Assembly: GCA_913052165.1 (NCBI GenBank)
Contig: CAJXEC010000007.1
Span: 1-45,083, forward strand
Length of the DNA: 45,083 nt
Origin: an uncultured Rhodospirillaceae bacterium
GTDB lineage: Bacteria > Pseudomonadota > Alphaproteobacteria > MPNO01 > UBA2964
Direction of reading: 5' to 3'
The notes under the pieces were generated by a model. It had not been told where the DNA came from and searched no databases. It was given only the letters and a program-made list of their open reading frames with translations. Positions 1-7,179 of this stretch are shown here, piece after piece. Numbering within the stretch: position 1 is the first letter of the stretch; each line of letters starts with the position of its first letter. Position numbers and translations under genes: made by a program.

Positions 1-916
1 TCCAAAATCCCGAAAACATCGCCCCCAGCCCGATCATTGAGACTAAAGTCACGTAACCCTCTTTTCCTTGGCCAAAAACATCATCAGCAAAACCAGGAAG
101 CAATTCCATCACAGGACGAATAAAAATCGCTACAGCGCCAACCATTATGAAAAGGGGTCCAATGGCCGGATGCGCTAGAGAATAACGGACCCCCTCCAGC
201 AGCTCTTCCCCGATGGGTGCCCGGGTAATTTTGGTTGGTGCGTCCTCACTAATTTTCACAAAAAAAAGAGCTGTCAGGAAAAATAGGTAAGACAGAACCG
301 CAAAGAGGAAAACCCATCCAACTTCTGCAACTTGAGCAGCCGTTTTAATAGCGGAGGTGGCATCTGATGCGATAGACATGTCTTCTGCTCCCACAAGAGC
401 CAGAATTAAGCCAGCCGCAGCGGGACCAATGAACCTTGCAAGGTTAAACACCAGAGAGTTTATAGCAACAGCAGAGGCCAAAGTATCCTTGGGTACCATC
501 ACCGATGCTAGAGAGGTTCTGACCGGCTGAAATAAACCATCCGTCACACCTGTAAGGAACCCAAGCAGTAAAATTAGACCAGGCGAAATACTGCCCATAA
601 AGGTCAATACCATAAGAGCTACCCCGACGGACAAAGCAAGAAATTTAATAATTCGAGCAAGCAAAATTTTATCAAAGCGATCAGTAATTAGGCCCGCAAA
701 GGGAGAAACTATGACAAAGGGAATCAGATCAACAAAGCCAAGCCAGCCAAGCATTGCAGGCGATTTAGTCATTTCCCACATGAGCCAACCTGAAGCGAGC
801 CTTTGCGCCCAAATTCCAATTAAAGAGGGCGCGTTACCAGCAGTGTAAATACCGAAATTCCGATTTGACAATGCGCGGGCAAGCCCACCACCAATTTTCA
901 ATTTTTTGCCTGAAAT
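1..916 (-). CDS. MFS permease, partial (C-terminus beyond window)
   Basis: My own reverse-strand translation from about 916 to the left edge is open throughout and reads as a hydrophobic major facilitator protein. The start region contains ALSNRNFGIYTAGNAPSL followed by IGIWAQRLASGWLMW, typical of the EntS/MFS_3 type of putative effluxers. Later a DRFDK loop between helices 2 and 3 and a segment with FQPVRTSLASVMVP are seen. The C-terminal half lies outside the window. The frame has no ATG or GTG near its 5' end: a perfect GGAGG (924-928) sits 7 bases before an ATT codon (914-916), and a TTG follows at 899-901. I chose ATT because of the spacing. Substrate is unknown. The neighbouring hydrolase on the same strand starts about 780 bases upstream, so an operon is unlikely. 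Confidence 0.8.
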   Translation of the reverse strand, partial: MSGKKLKIGGGLARALSNRNFGIYTAGNAPSLIGIWAQRLASGWLMWEMTKSPAMLGWLGFVDLIPFVIVSPFAGLITDRFDKILLARIIKFLALSVGVALMVLTFMGSISPGLILLLGFLTGVTDGLFQPVRTSLASVMVPKDTLASAVAINSLVFNLARFIGPAAAGLILALVGAEDMSIASDATSAIKTAAQVAEVGWVFLFAVLSYLFFLTALFFVKISEDAPTKITRAPIGEELLEGVRYSLAHPAIGPLFIMVGAVAIFIRPVMELLPGFADDVFGQGKEGYVTLVSMIGLGAMFSGFW

Positions 917-923
917 TTTATGA

Positions 924-928
924 CCTCC
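924..928 (-). promoter_or_regulatory. Strong Shine-Dalgarno upstream of a non-ATG start
   Basis: GGAGG on the minus strand, 7 bases before ATT (914-916) in the reading frame of the MFS permease. The frame is closed upstream by TAA and offers only TTG/CTG codons besides this ATT, so this site decides the start assignment. Confidence 0.55.
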
Positions 929-1021
929 GAGAGACAGATGAGCCTTCAATTAACCGAAAAATTTTGACTTTCACAAACAAAACAATTTTCTTAAATCTGC
1001 GTAGGCGGACTTACAGAGATA

Positions 1022-1696
1022 CTATGCCAACTCCCTTGCAAGAAATTCTAACGTTCTCGTTCTAGCCAAATCCGCTGCCTCTTGGTGGTAACGCTCGTGC
1101 CTAGTCCAATTATCAAATCCATGCATGGCTCCGTTGTATAAGCACCAATTAACCTCTGGTCTTTTTTTCTTAAACATCGACACTTGGTCGGGAGGGACGG
1201 CCGTATCCAAGTCCCCGACGTGACAGAGCGTCGGGCATCTTGCCGGCTCATCAGGATAATCGCACATATTCGACCCGTAATAGGGTACAGAGGCATCGAA
1301 ATCGCCACGGCAAGAACCTAGCCAGCTCACCGTACCACCAAAACAATACCCCAAAATTGCAACCTTACCCGCATCGGTTTTAATAAAATCACGTGCTGTA
1401 TGCGCGTCTTCGAGTGTTAGATCAAAGTTATTAGCCCGAGAGAGCTCCTTCCCGCGCTTGCTTCCATTCTCGTCATAGGGAAGGTTCAAAAACTTTTCAT
1501 GTCTGTCAAAAAAGGCCGGGGCAATACAAATGTAACCCTCTGAAGAAAAGCGATCGCATACTCCCCTCAAATAGCTATTAACCCCATACATCTCCATTGC
1601 AACTACAATGCCGCCAAAAATAGGACCTGTGGGTCGGGATATGTAAGCACTAAATTCATGCCCATCCGGCGCCTTGAGATAAATGTCCTCATTCAT
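1022..1696 (-). CDS. Dienelactone hydrolase family protein
   Basis: A 224-residue cytoplasmic alpha/beta hydrolase of the dienelactone hydrolase family (carboxymethylenebutenolidase type). The nucleophile elbow is GYCFGG with Cys118 in place of the usual serine, as in true DLHs. Asp164 (GDLDTAVP) and His192 (MHGF) complete a Cys-Asp-His triad. The N-terminal EMYG segment matches the family's E-x-x-G motif. Length is normal (220-240). The substrate cannot be told: the family acts on cyclic enol lactones in chloroaromatic degradation but is also broadly distributed without that pathway, and no aromatic degradation genes are adjacent. Start is ATG; there is no obvious strong ribosome site. Family assignment is firm, specificity is not. 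Confidence 0.88.
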   Translation of the reverse strand: MNEDIYLKAPDGHEFSAYISRPTGPIFGGIVVAMEMYGVNSYLRGVCDRFSSEGYICIAPAFFDRHEKFLNLPYDENGSKRGKELSRANNFDLTLEDAHTARDFIKTDAGKVAILGYCFGGTVSWLGSCRGDFDASVPYYGSNMCDYPDEPARCPTLCHVGDLDTAVPPDQVSMFKKKRPEVNWCLYNGAMHGFDNWTRHERYHQEAADLARTRTLEFLARELA

Positions 1697-2179
1697 TTAA
1701 TATATTCCAAGCTCATTTCTTAAAATTCATATCCCCTCCAACATTGATTTTGATTTTGCAAAAACAAATCTTGGGAAATGTGTTTCATGCCACAATCAGG
1801 GGCTACCAATTACTTGTTCGACGGAATCCCTTTGATGCACTTCATTTACGCTCCGCAATTTATTGAGGAATTTCTATCACGGCGTTCCCAAGAACTAAAA
1901 CACCAAGCATAATCTTCATGAGCGGAAACGCTGCAAGACTGACAGACTAATTTTTGGTTTTGCTGCCTCAATTGAGGTTATCTCCACTAATTCCTCCGAG
2001 CGCTAAAAAGTACCTACAATGTCTGCTTCGAGAGGTGGCTTACTTCTAGCAGTCATTTTAAGCTCCCTATTTTTTTGACATTTATGCCGCAGAATAAGGT
2101 CGATGTCATACTCGGTTTTCGGGAAGACTAATTCCTGCTAATCAGACTACAGATATCCATTTGAAATGGCGAGGCAACA
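1697..2179. other. Intergenic interval with a decayed gene relic
   Basis: A 483-base stretch without an intact gene. On the minus strand at 1916-2056 it holds the start of a MetE-C-like gene interrupted by a stop (separate entry). The rest (1697-1915) has stops in all frames and short hydrophobic-looking fragments that I could not assign. It is probably the remainder of the decayed gene plus the promoter of the intact plus-strand gene at 2180. Confidence 0.6.
1916..2056 (-). pseudogene. 5' relic of a MetE-C-like (cobalamin-independent methionine synthase family) gene
   Basis: A minus-strand ATG (2054-2056) follows GGGAG with a 6-base spacer. The frame reads MTARSKPPLEADIVGTF, then TAG (2003-2005), then RSEELVEITSIEAAKPK and on to a TGA at 1916-1918. 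This matches the conserved N-terminus of single-domain MetE-C-like proteins (R-S-K-x-P... H/D-x-V-G-S/T-F/L-x-R-P-x-x-L). The intact neighbour at 2180 begins in the same way (IRSKHRIRITHVGSLPRPSQL-type start), and the relic shows where L-R-P should stand as stop-R-S. The zinc-binding core is absent, so it cannot be functional. It appears to be the head of a decayed divergent paralogue. The match is by eye over about 35 residues. Confidence 0.62.
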
Positions 2180-3349
2180 ATGATTCGTAGCAAACACCGC
2201 ATTCGGATAACCCACGTGGGGAGTCTTCCGCGACCATCACAGTTAATTGATCTGATGGTCGCGCAAAATCAAGGTCAAGAAATTGATAAAGGCATCTACG
2301 ATAAAGCACTGGCTGACGCAGTTGATGAAGTCGTAAAAAAACAAATTGATCTTGGGGTCGATGCAATCGATGACGGAGAGTTTTCAAAGAGAGGTTTCGC
2401 TGTATATGCCCACGAGCGCCTTGGTGGACTAGAGGAAACTGGAAGATCTAGACCGTCCCCTTGGGCGGAGTCCAGAGAGTCTAGAGAATTTCCGGAATTT
2501 TATTCAGGAGAGAAATTAGCGGGCGAGAGGCTCCCAACTCCAAGTACCATGCAAATGGTATGTAGCTCCGCCATAAAATACGTGGGCCATGATCAACTTA
2601 ATCGCGACATAGAAAATTTAAAAAAGGCGGCAGCAAAACACGGAGCAGAGGAAGTTTTCATGCCCGCCATTTCACCGAGCGACGTCGTGGGTAATCAACT
2701 CAACGAATATTATTCAACGGAAGAAGAATTTCTAACAGCTGTCGCCGACGCGCTAAATGAAGAATATCGCGCCATTGTGGATGCTGGTTTTCTCTTACAA
2801 ATAGATGATCCGAGATTGATTAATTACTATGTAAAGAACCCTCAACTATCGATCGAGGATTGTCGGAAATGGGCGGCGCTTCAAGTTGAAGCTATCAATT
2901 ATTCCCTGAGAGGCATTTCCGAGGATAACATCCGGTATCATACATGCTACGGCATCAATATGGGTCCTAGAGTGCACGACATGGAGATGAAAGATTATAT
3001 GGATATCGTTCTAAAAATTAATGCTTCGGCTTTCTCATTTGAGCACGGAAATCCTAGACACGAGCACGAGTGGGCCCTCTGGGAAGACCTCAAGCTCCCT
3101 GACGGAAAAATGGTCATACCAGGTGTTATTACCCACTCATCATTGGTCGTTGAGCATCCCGAACTCATATGCCAACGGCTAATCCGATTTGCCGAGGTAG
3201 TCGGGCGAGAAAATGTTATGGCCGGGGGAGACTGTGGCTTTGGAACCCAAGCCATGGCTGAACCAGAGGTGCACCCCAGCATCGTATGGGCAAAGTTTTC
3301 AGCGATGTCAGAGGGAGCTCAGATGGCTACAAAAAAACTATGGGGCTAA
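2180..3349 (+). CDS. Cobalamin-independent methionine synthase C-terminal-domain-like protein
   Basis: A 389-residue protein equal in length to the single-domain relatives of the MetE C-terminal TIM barrel (UROD/MetE-like superfamily), not to full MetE (about 750). Visible features: HVGSLPRP near residue 12, DDGEF at 64-68, and the zinc ligand set His254 and Cys256 (HTCYG), Glu288 (FEHGN) and Cys352 (GGDCGFGT). The family transfers or cleaves groups on thiolate substrates bound to zinc. Members include methionine synthase cores and 2-hydroxypropyl-CoM lyase-like enzymes. Without the N-terminal MetE half the methyl donor is unclear, so I do not assign metE. The gene stands alone on this strand. 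A decayed paralogue is found just upstream on the opposite strand. Confidence 0.85.
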   Translation: MIRSKHRIRITHVGSLPRPSQLIDLMVAQNQGQEIDKGIYDKALADAVDEVVKKQIDLGVDAIDDGEFSKRGFAVYAHERLGGLEETGRSRPSPWAESRESREFPEFYSGEKLAGERLPTPSTMQMVCSSAIKYVGHDQLNRDIENLKKAAAKHGAEEVFMPAISPSDVVGNQLNEYYSTEEEFLTAVADALNEEYRAIVDAGFLLQIDDPRLINYYVKNPQLSIEDCRKWAALQVEAINYSLRGISEDNIRYHTCYGINMGPRVHDMEMKDYMDIVLKINASAFSFEHGNPRHEHEWALWEDLKLPDGKMVIPGVITHSSLVVEHPELICQRLIRFAEVVGRENVMAGGDCGFGTQAMAEPEVHPSIVWAKFSAMSEGAQMATKKLWG

Positions 3350-3441
3350 CATTCTATTCGATCAGCCGAGGACTGGATATGAAAACCAAATCATAGCCTT
3401 TCCGTTAAAATAAAAAAAATTTTGAAGCTGATCCGATGTCT

Positions 3442-4308
3442 TTAACGATCAAGGCCAAGTTTAGTCCATTTTTTATAATCTGAGTCCCGCATTAACTCCT
3501 TGATAATGGTGCTATCGGCGCATCTCTCTAGGTTTTCTGGCGGAGTGCCAGTTCGCAAGGCGCTCAGGGTTTCATAGGTTGCCTGAATCGCAGCCATAAA
3601 AGGATAGTGCCCTTGTAGTGAGATTCGGACGCCGAGGCGGCCCAGTTCTTTGGTCTTGAGGGGCGCAGACCCGCTCCCACCCAACATTATTGGGATTGAA
3701 ACTGATGAAGCCACAGCTCTTATCTCTTCCCCAGTCTTGATACCCGAAAAAAACATAGCATCAGCGCCAACAGCCTCGTATCTTTTTGCTCGCTCGATCG
3801 CGTCATTTAAATCTGTAATTTGAGCTGCTCCCGTTCGTGCAATAATCGCGAGCCCCGTGTCATTACGCGCATCCAAAGCCGAGCGAATCTTTGCAACTCC
3901 CTCCTCAATGCTAACAAGGCCAGGCGGCCCACCAATTCCATAGCGTTTAGGCAAGTCAGTATCTTCAATGGTTAGACCTGAAACCCCGATTGTCTCAAGC
4001 TCCTCGACTGTGCGTCGGACATTCAGAGCGTTACCATAACCATGATCGGCATCTACCATTATAGGCATCGAAGAGAGAGCTCTATTGACCCGATGAATTT
4101 GCTCTGCAAATTCGCTGAGGGTGATAAGGATAATGTCTGGACCTCCCAAAACTGTTTGGGATGCCACCGAGCCTGCAAACATACCACATTCAAAACCCAA
4201 ATTCTCTGCTATTCGAGCAGAAATCGGATCAAATACGGATCCCGGATGGTAGCAATTTCCGCTTTCCAGCAGAGCTCGATAAGCTTCTCGCCTCGCCGTC
4301 CATTTCAT
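3442..4308 (-). CDS. PEP mutase/isocitrate lyase superfamily, oxaloacetate-decarboxylase-like
   Basis: A 288-residue (beta/alpha)8 enzyme of the isocitrate lyase/PEP mutase superfamily. The metal site is visible as VDADHGYGN (Asp86, Asp88) and IEDTDLP (Glu115). The N-terminus CYHPGSVFDPISARIAENLG and the ALNVRRTVEELE segment resemble the Pseudomonas oxaloacetate decarboxylase subgroup. The K-K-C-G-H catalytic loop of isocitrate and methylisocitrate lyases is not present, arguing against a lyase of those types. Likely reaction by family is decarboxylation of oxaloacetate to pyruvate; other alpha-keto acid chemistry is possible. ATG is preceded by GGAGGAAA at good distance. No operon partners; a tRNA-Arg gene lies upstream on the same strand. 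Confidence 0.85.
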   Translation of the reverse strand: MKWTARREAYRALLESGNCYHPGSVFDPISARIAENLGFECGMFAGSVASQTVLGGPDIILITLSEFAEQIHRVNRALSSMPIMVDADHGYGNALNVRRTVEELETIGVSGLTIEDTDLPKRYGIGGPPGLVSIEEGVAKIRSALDARNDTGLAIIARTGAAQITDLNDAIERAKRYEAVGADAMFFSGIKTGEEIRAVASSVSIPIMLGGSGSAPLKTKELGRLGVRISLQGHYPFMAAIQATYETLSALRTGTPPENLERCADSTIIKELMRDSDYKKWTKLGLDR

Positions 4309-4437
4309 TATTATTTCCTCCAGGGTTGGCTAAAACCTCAAAAGATTAGAACCGCCAGACGCAAAACTGGTACTTCTTTCCTCCAACATTTCCGTCGTCG
4401 AGTTTCTAAATTTTTTTATCCGGACCTTCTTTGAGAA

Positions 4438-4514
4438 TGGCGAGCGCAGAGAGATTCGAACTCCCGACCCACAGCTTCGAAGGCTGTTGCTCTATCCAGC
4501 TGAGCTATGCGCCC
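4438..4514 (-). tRNA. tRNA-Arg (anticodon TCG)
   Basis: The reverse complement folds as a 77-base cloverleaf: acceptor GGGCGCA pairs with TGCGCTC (one G-U pair), D stem GCTC/GAGC, anticodon stem ACAGC/GCTGT with loop CTTCGAA, T loop TTCGAAT, discriminator G and encoded CCA (4438-4440). Anticodon TCG would read CGA and possibly other CGN codons. Confidence 0.95.
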
Positions 4515-4558
4515 TTATCCACAAGTCTGTGTGTTTATAAACTCTAAATCCACAATTG

Positions 4559-4586
4559 GCGAGGGACTTTGATGGCTGTCCCTCGC
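4559..4586. repeat. Inverted repeat (9-bp stem, 10-base loop), possible terminator
   Basis: GCGAGGGAC (4559-4567) and GTCCCTCGC (4578-4586) form a perfect 9-bp stem. It lies downstream of the esterase gene and upstream of tRNA-Arg(TCG), both on the minus strand. Neither side has a good T run, so intrinsic termination is uncertain. Confidence 0.5.
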
Positions 4587-4690
4587 TAACAATGCCTTCT
4601 GAAATTTAAGAATCAAATTTCTTATTAAATAAAGACCCCCGACATCTCTAAACGAAGTCTTTTTCATACCTGTAGCCTCCAACAATCGCT

Positions 4691-5668
4691 TTATTTGGAT
4701 AGGTTATTCGTGAAAAAATCTAAAACGCGGCTCACAACAAGATCAATTTTAAGTCTATCCGTTCCGGCGAGGCCTCTATTGGTGAAACAAAGATGCCGGG
4801 CCTCTCGTCTTCTCATCGTTTCGCCGCTGCCGTCAAAAAACCGAAAGGTCCCATCTGGATATCTAATCAAGGGATTATCAGGACACCCATTGCGAGCTAA
4901 TACTTCATGCTCGCCCTCCGGAGTACTAAAGAAATGATTAACATCGGGAATGACCTCCAACCTAACCTCGGTGCCTTTCTCAGCTAAAAGGCGTGCCTGA
5001 AGCTTGCATGCTCTTACCGCATAGTGATCGAATTCTCCCTTTATCATTAAAATGGGGTAAGGCAACTTAATTGGCTCACTCATCACCTGACAGCTAGGCG
5101 CAGTCGGTGCCAAAGCCTTCCATGGGATCCCGTTCTCATACCGAACGCGGGCATCAGTTGTAGATAGAGTGGCCCCGCCGCCATAACTAAAACCGGTTAA
5201 AAAAAAATTATTGGGGTCATAACGATCCAGTTTTGACAATTTCGATTTTAAAAATAGGGCAAACCGAAAAGCCTGTGGAAATTTCTTTTTTTGATGTGGC
5301 TCTAAATCCATATCAAAAAAAGCATCTATAGCAACTATCGCAAAACCCTTTTCCGTACCGGCGTCAATCAAGCGATCGGTGAATTCATCAGTCTTGGCCT
5401 CTCCATCACTCAAATCCCGACCGTCTCTATTGCTGCCATGAAGAGAAATTATGACAGGAAGCGACCCTCTTGTGGTTTCCGGCGAAAATACTTCATAGGC
5501 AAATTTGGTTTCCTTGCCTCTACTGCGAGCAGAGTCATACTTTGTTTCACCGACCGCGAAGCCGGTTGAAAAAAAAGTTGTGAAAAATGCGGCGCAAATA
5601 ATCTTTTTCCAAAAATGATTTGGTTGAACGATGTTCACGAGTTGCCCCCGGAACCAAATATTTTGCAT
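4691..5668 (-). CDS. Secreted alpha/beta hydrolase (PHB-depolymerase/feruloyl-esterase-like)
   Basis: An alpha/beta hydrolase with an N-terminal export segment (hydrophobic KKIICAAFFTTFFSTGFAVG). Counting from the upstream GTG at 5695, the oxyanion region is ISLHGSN (83-89), the nucleophile elbow GFSYGG with Ser170, the acid Asp223 (GEFDHY) and the base His254 (DVNHFF), a Ser-Asp-His triad. Late cysteines (NGCPDN, HLCF) suit a periplasmic or extracellular protein. I start at the ATG (codon 10 of the longer frame), which has a GAGAGA stretch before it and gives 325 residues. Substrate unknown: esterase or poly-ester depolymerase-like is a family inference. It sits alone between two tRNA-Arg genes, on the same strand as both. 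Confidence 0.75.
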   Translation of the reverse strand: MQNIWFRGQLVNIVQPNHFWKKIICAAFFTTFFSTGFAVGETKYDSARSRGKETKFAYEVFSPETTRGSLPVIISLHGSNRDGRDLSDGEAKTDEFTDRLIDAGTEKGFAIVAIDAFFDMDLEPHQKKKFPQAFRFALFLKSKLSKLDRYDPNNFFLTGFSYGGGATLSTTDARVRYENGIPWKALAPTAPSCQVMSEPIKLPYPILMIKGEFDHYAVRACKLQARLLAEKGTEVRLEVIPDVNHFFSTPEGEHEVLARNGCPDNPLIRYPDGTFRFFDGSGETMRRREARHLCFTNRGLAGTDRLKIDLVVSRVLDFFTNNLSK

Positions 5669-5751
5669 CTTTTTTATCTCTCTACGAGACCTCACGCAGT
5701 TCCAGTCGGTGAACAGCTACATAGGTTTGGATCTACTTGTCTCTAAGTTTT

Positions 5752-5828
5752 TGGTGATCCCGAGAGGATTCGAACCTCTGACCCTCAGATTAGGAATCTG
5801 ATGCTCTATCCTGCTGAGCTACGGGACC
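5752..5828 (-). tRNA. tRNA-Arg (anticodon CCT)
   Basis: A 77-base cloverleaf on the minus strand: acceptor GGTCCCG with CGGGATC (one mismatch or wobble), D stem GCTC/GAGC, anticodon stem TCAGA/TCTGA with loop TTCCTAA, T stem AGAGG/CCTCT with TTCGAAT, discriminator A and encoded CCA (5752-5754). Anticodon CCT reads AGG. Confidence 0.95.
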
Positions 5829-6346
5829 ACCGTAAGGCCTTATTATCAGTTCCCTTAAATTTTGGAAACGTTCGATTTTTGTGGGGAGTAAGCGTCTGTT
5901 TGTTTCGGGCCACGCCAGCTCTCCGCTCTGATACTCTCTTATCCGATTAAAAATTTTTCACAATCACGCAAGCGAAATCAAAACGAAACAAAGTTGCCGC
6001 AAAATCAATTAATTGCTCCCGGCCTCCATTTATTCCGAGAATAATTGTATCGAATACCCCGTTATTGGGGGCTTCCACAGCCCCATCTAAAATTGACATT
6101 CGAATAATATCAAGTCTAGCACCCAATTCGGTAAAGAATTTGTCTAAAATAACTAACACAACCAAGCCTACGCCAATAGGTGTCAGACCTCCACCGTCCG
6201 TCTTACATGGCGAGCAAAAACATTGCTTATCTCGGGCCCCTAGTAGCTGTAATATTTCCGAGGCTCGGATCTTCGCTATAAACGGTCACAAACTGTTCCC
6301 TCTGAGTTCCAGGAGATTGACCCCGAGTGACCTCATAAATTAAATG
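5829..6346. other. Interval without a confirmed gene
   Basis: About 518 bases between tRNA-Arg(CCT) and the PagL-like gene. On the minus strand it holds a protein-like frame broken by one TGA (separate entry at 5947-6336). The remaining 5829-5946 presumably carries the tRNA promoter, though I saw no clear -35/-10 pair. Confidence 0.5.
5947..6336 (-). pseudogene. Possible interrupted small gene, unrecognised
   Basis: One minus-strand frame runs from ATG (6334-6336) to a stop at 5947 with a single internal TGA at 6286-6288. After the TGA it reads about 113 residues including CFCSPCKTDGGG, a hydrophobic stretch GVGLVVLVILDKFF and an acidic/hydrophobic tail ending in IVKNF. The composition looks like protein, whereas the opposite strand over the same bases gives the Ser/Pro/Thr-rich sequence typical of a shadow. 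The ATG is 11 bases after the stop of the PagL-like gene on the same strand, which would suit coupling. No ATG follows the TGA near the 5' end; a TTG at about 6165 would give 72 residues. I do not recognise a family. It may be a broken gene, a shorter real gene, or chance. Confidence 0.3.
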
Positions 6347-7132
6347 TCATTTCATTGGAACGGTGTAGGAAAACGAGATCACCTCTGTACCTGGATTAAA
6401 ATCATCAAGGCTGGCATTGGAGAGGTGATAAATTGCGATACCAAATCTAGCACCGCTATCCAGCTTGTAAGACAATTCCGCCATAGAACGAAATTCAATC
6501 CAATGACCCAGTTTTTTAGCCGATCCACCCTTAACATAAATGCCAGGAGCAAATGAGGGCGAGAATATAAATCTATCGCTAAGCTCAAAATCCGCGATTA
6601 AACCTGCAAATCCGTAATAGGCACCATTTGAGGTGGCCATGAGTCCGCCTAGCGGACGTAATTTCTTGTAAGCTACATTTCCATGCCACTCTGCGCGAAA
6701 CTCAGCTGCACCCCAATCATCAGTCACATCAAAATAACCCGCCCCAAATTGGAAACGCCCCCCCCCAGCTTCGGCAGTTCTACCGGGTTGAAGATCACCT
6801 CTATTGGCAATATTTTTTTTTTCTAATTTATTTGACCTCCGAGCTGATGGACTTCCCAAAGAGGAATTTCTAGCTTTTCTGACTTTGGAGGGTCGAACGC
6901 TCTTAGGCTCTGTATCAGATAACAATTCCCGCTCTCTCAGCGGTGTGACTCCTGCAGTGGGTGACTTTAAATTGGAAAAGCTCTCGAATGGATGGGCCTC
7001 ATTAATAAAAAGACGAAAATCGTACTGCTTTGGGCCTGCCCAGGAACTAGAGCCCCAAACTAAAAGCAAGACAGGAGCACAAAACCGAAATCCCCAAAAA
7101 CTCAAACAATCGGTGACCTTTGCTAGGTCCAT
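6347..7132 (-). CDS. PagL-type lipid A 3-O-deacylase (acyloxyacyl hydrolase)
   Basis: An outer-membrane lipid A deacylase that would remove the 3-position acyl chain of lipid A. The C-terminal beta-barrel half ends with YHLSNASLDDFNPGTEVIS; His, Ser and Glu stand at 254, 256 and 268 of the longest frame, exactly the H-x-S and +12 Glu spacing of the Pseudomonas PagL triad. The last residues FSYTVPMK fit an outer-membrane strand. I start at the ATG at 7132 (MDLAKVTD...), preceded by AGGACGA, because it gives a clean signal peptide cut near SSSWAG. In-frame alternatives are ATG 7165 and TTG 7186, which overlaps the upstream gene. Between the signal and the barrel lies a region of about 95 residues rich in Ser, Arg, Lys and Asn that PagL proteins normally lack. 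The gene directly follows the peptidase gene. Confidence 0.82.
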   Translation of the reverse strand: MDLAKVTDCLSFWGFRFCAPVLLLVWGSSSWAGPKQYDFRLFINEAHPFESFSNLKSPTAGVTPLRERELLSDTEPKSVRPSKVRKARNSSLGSPSARRSNKLEKKNIANRGDLQPGRTAEAGGGRFQFGAGYFDVTDDWGAAEFRAEWHGNVAYKKLRPLGGLMATSNGAYYGFAGLIADFELSDRFIFSPSFAPGIYVKGGSAKKLGHWIEFRSMAELSYKLDSGARFGIAIYHLSNASLDDFNPGTEVISFSYTVPMK

Positions 7133-7179
7133 TCGTCCTGGCCTTTTTCTATGTTTATTTGTCATTTTTATCGGACTAT

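Noticed and set aside
865-1065. Plus-strand 66-codon frame
   Set aside because: It overlaps the start region of the MFS permease and the end of the hydrolase on the opposite strand, and does not look like a protein.
2019-2078. Plus-strand 19-codon hydrophobic peptide before the MetE-like gene
   Set aside because: It is the complement of the MetE-like relic on the minus strand, which explains the sequence better. It has no ribosome site.
4042-4434. Plus-strand 130-codon reading frame
   Set aside because: It lies antisense to the PEP-mutase-like gene, has low-complexity Ser/Arg composition, and continues into sequence next to the tRNA. It is a shadow.
4438-5828. Integrated island between the two tRNA-Arg genes
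   Set aside because: There is no integrase, no direct repeat of a tRNA end, and only one ordinary gene in between.
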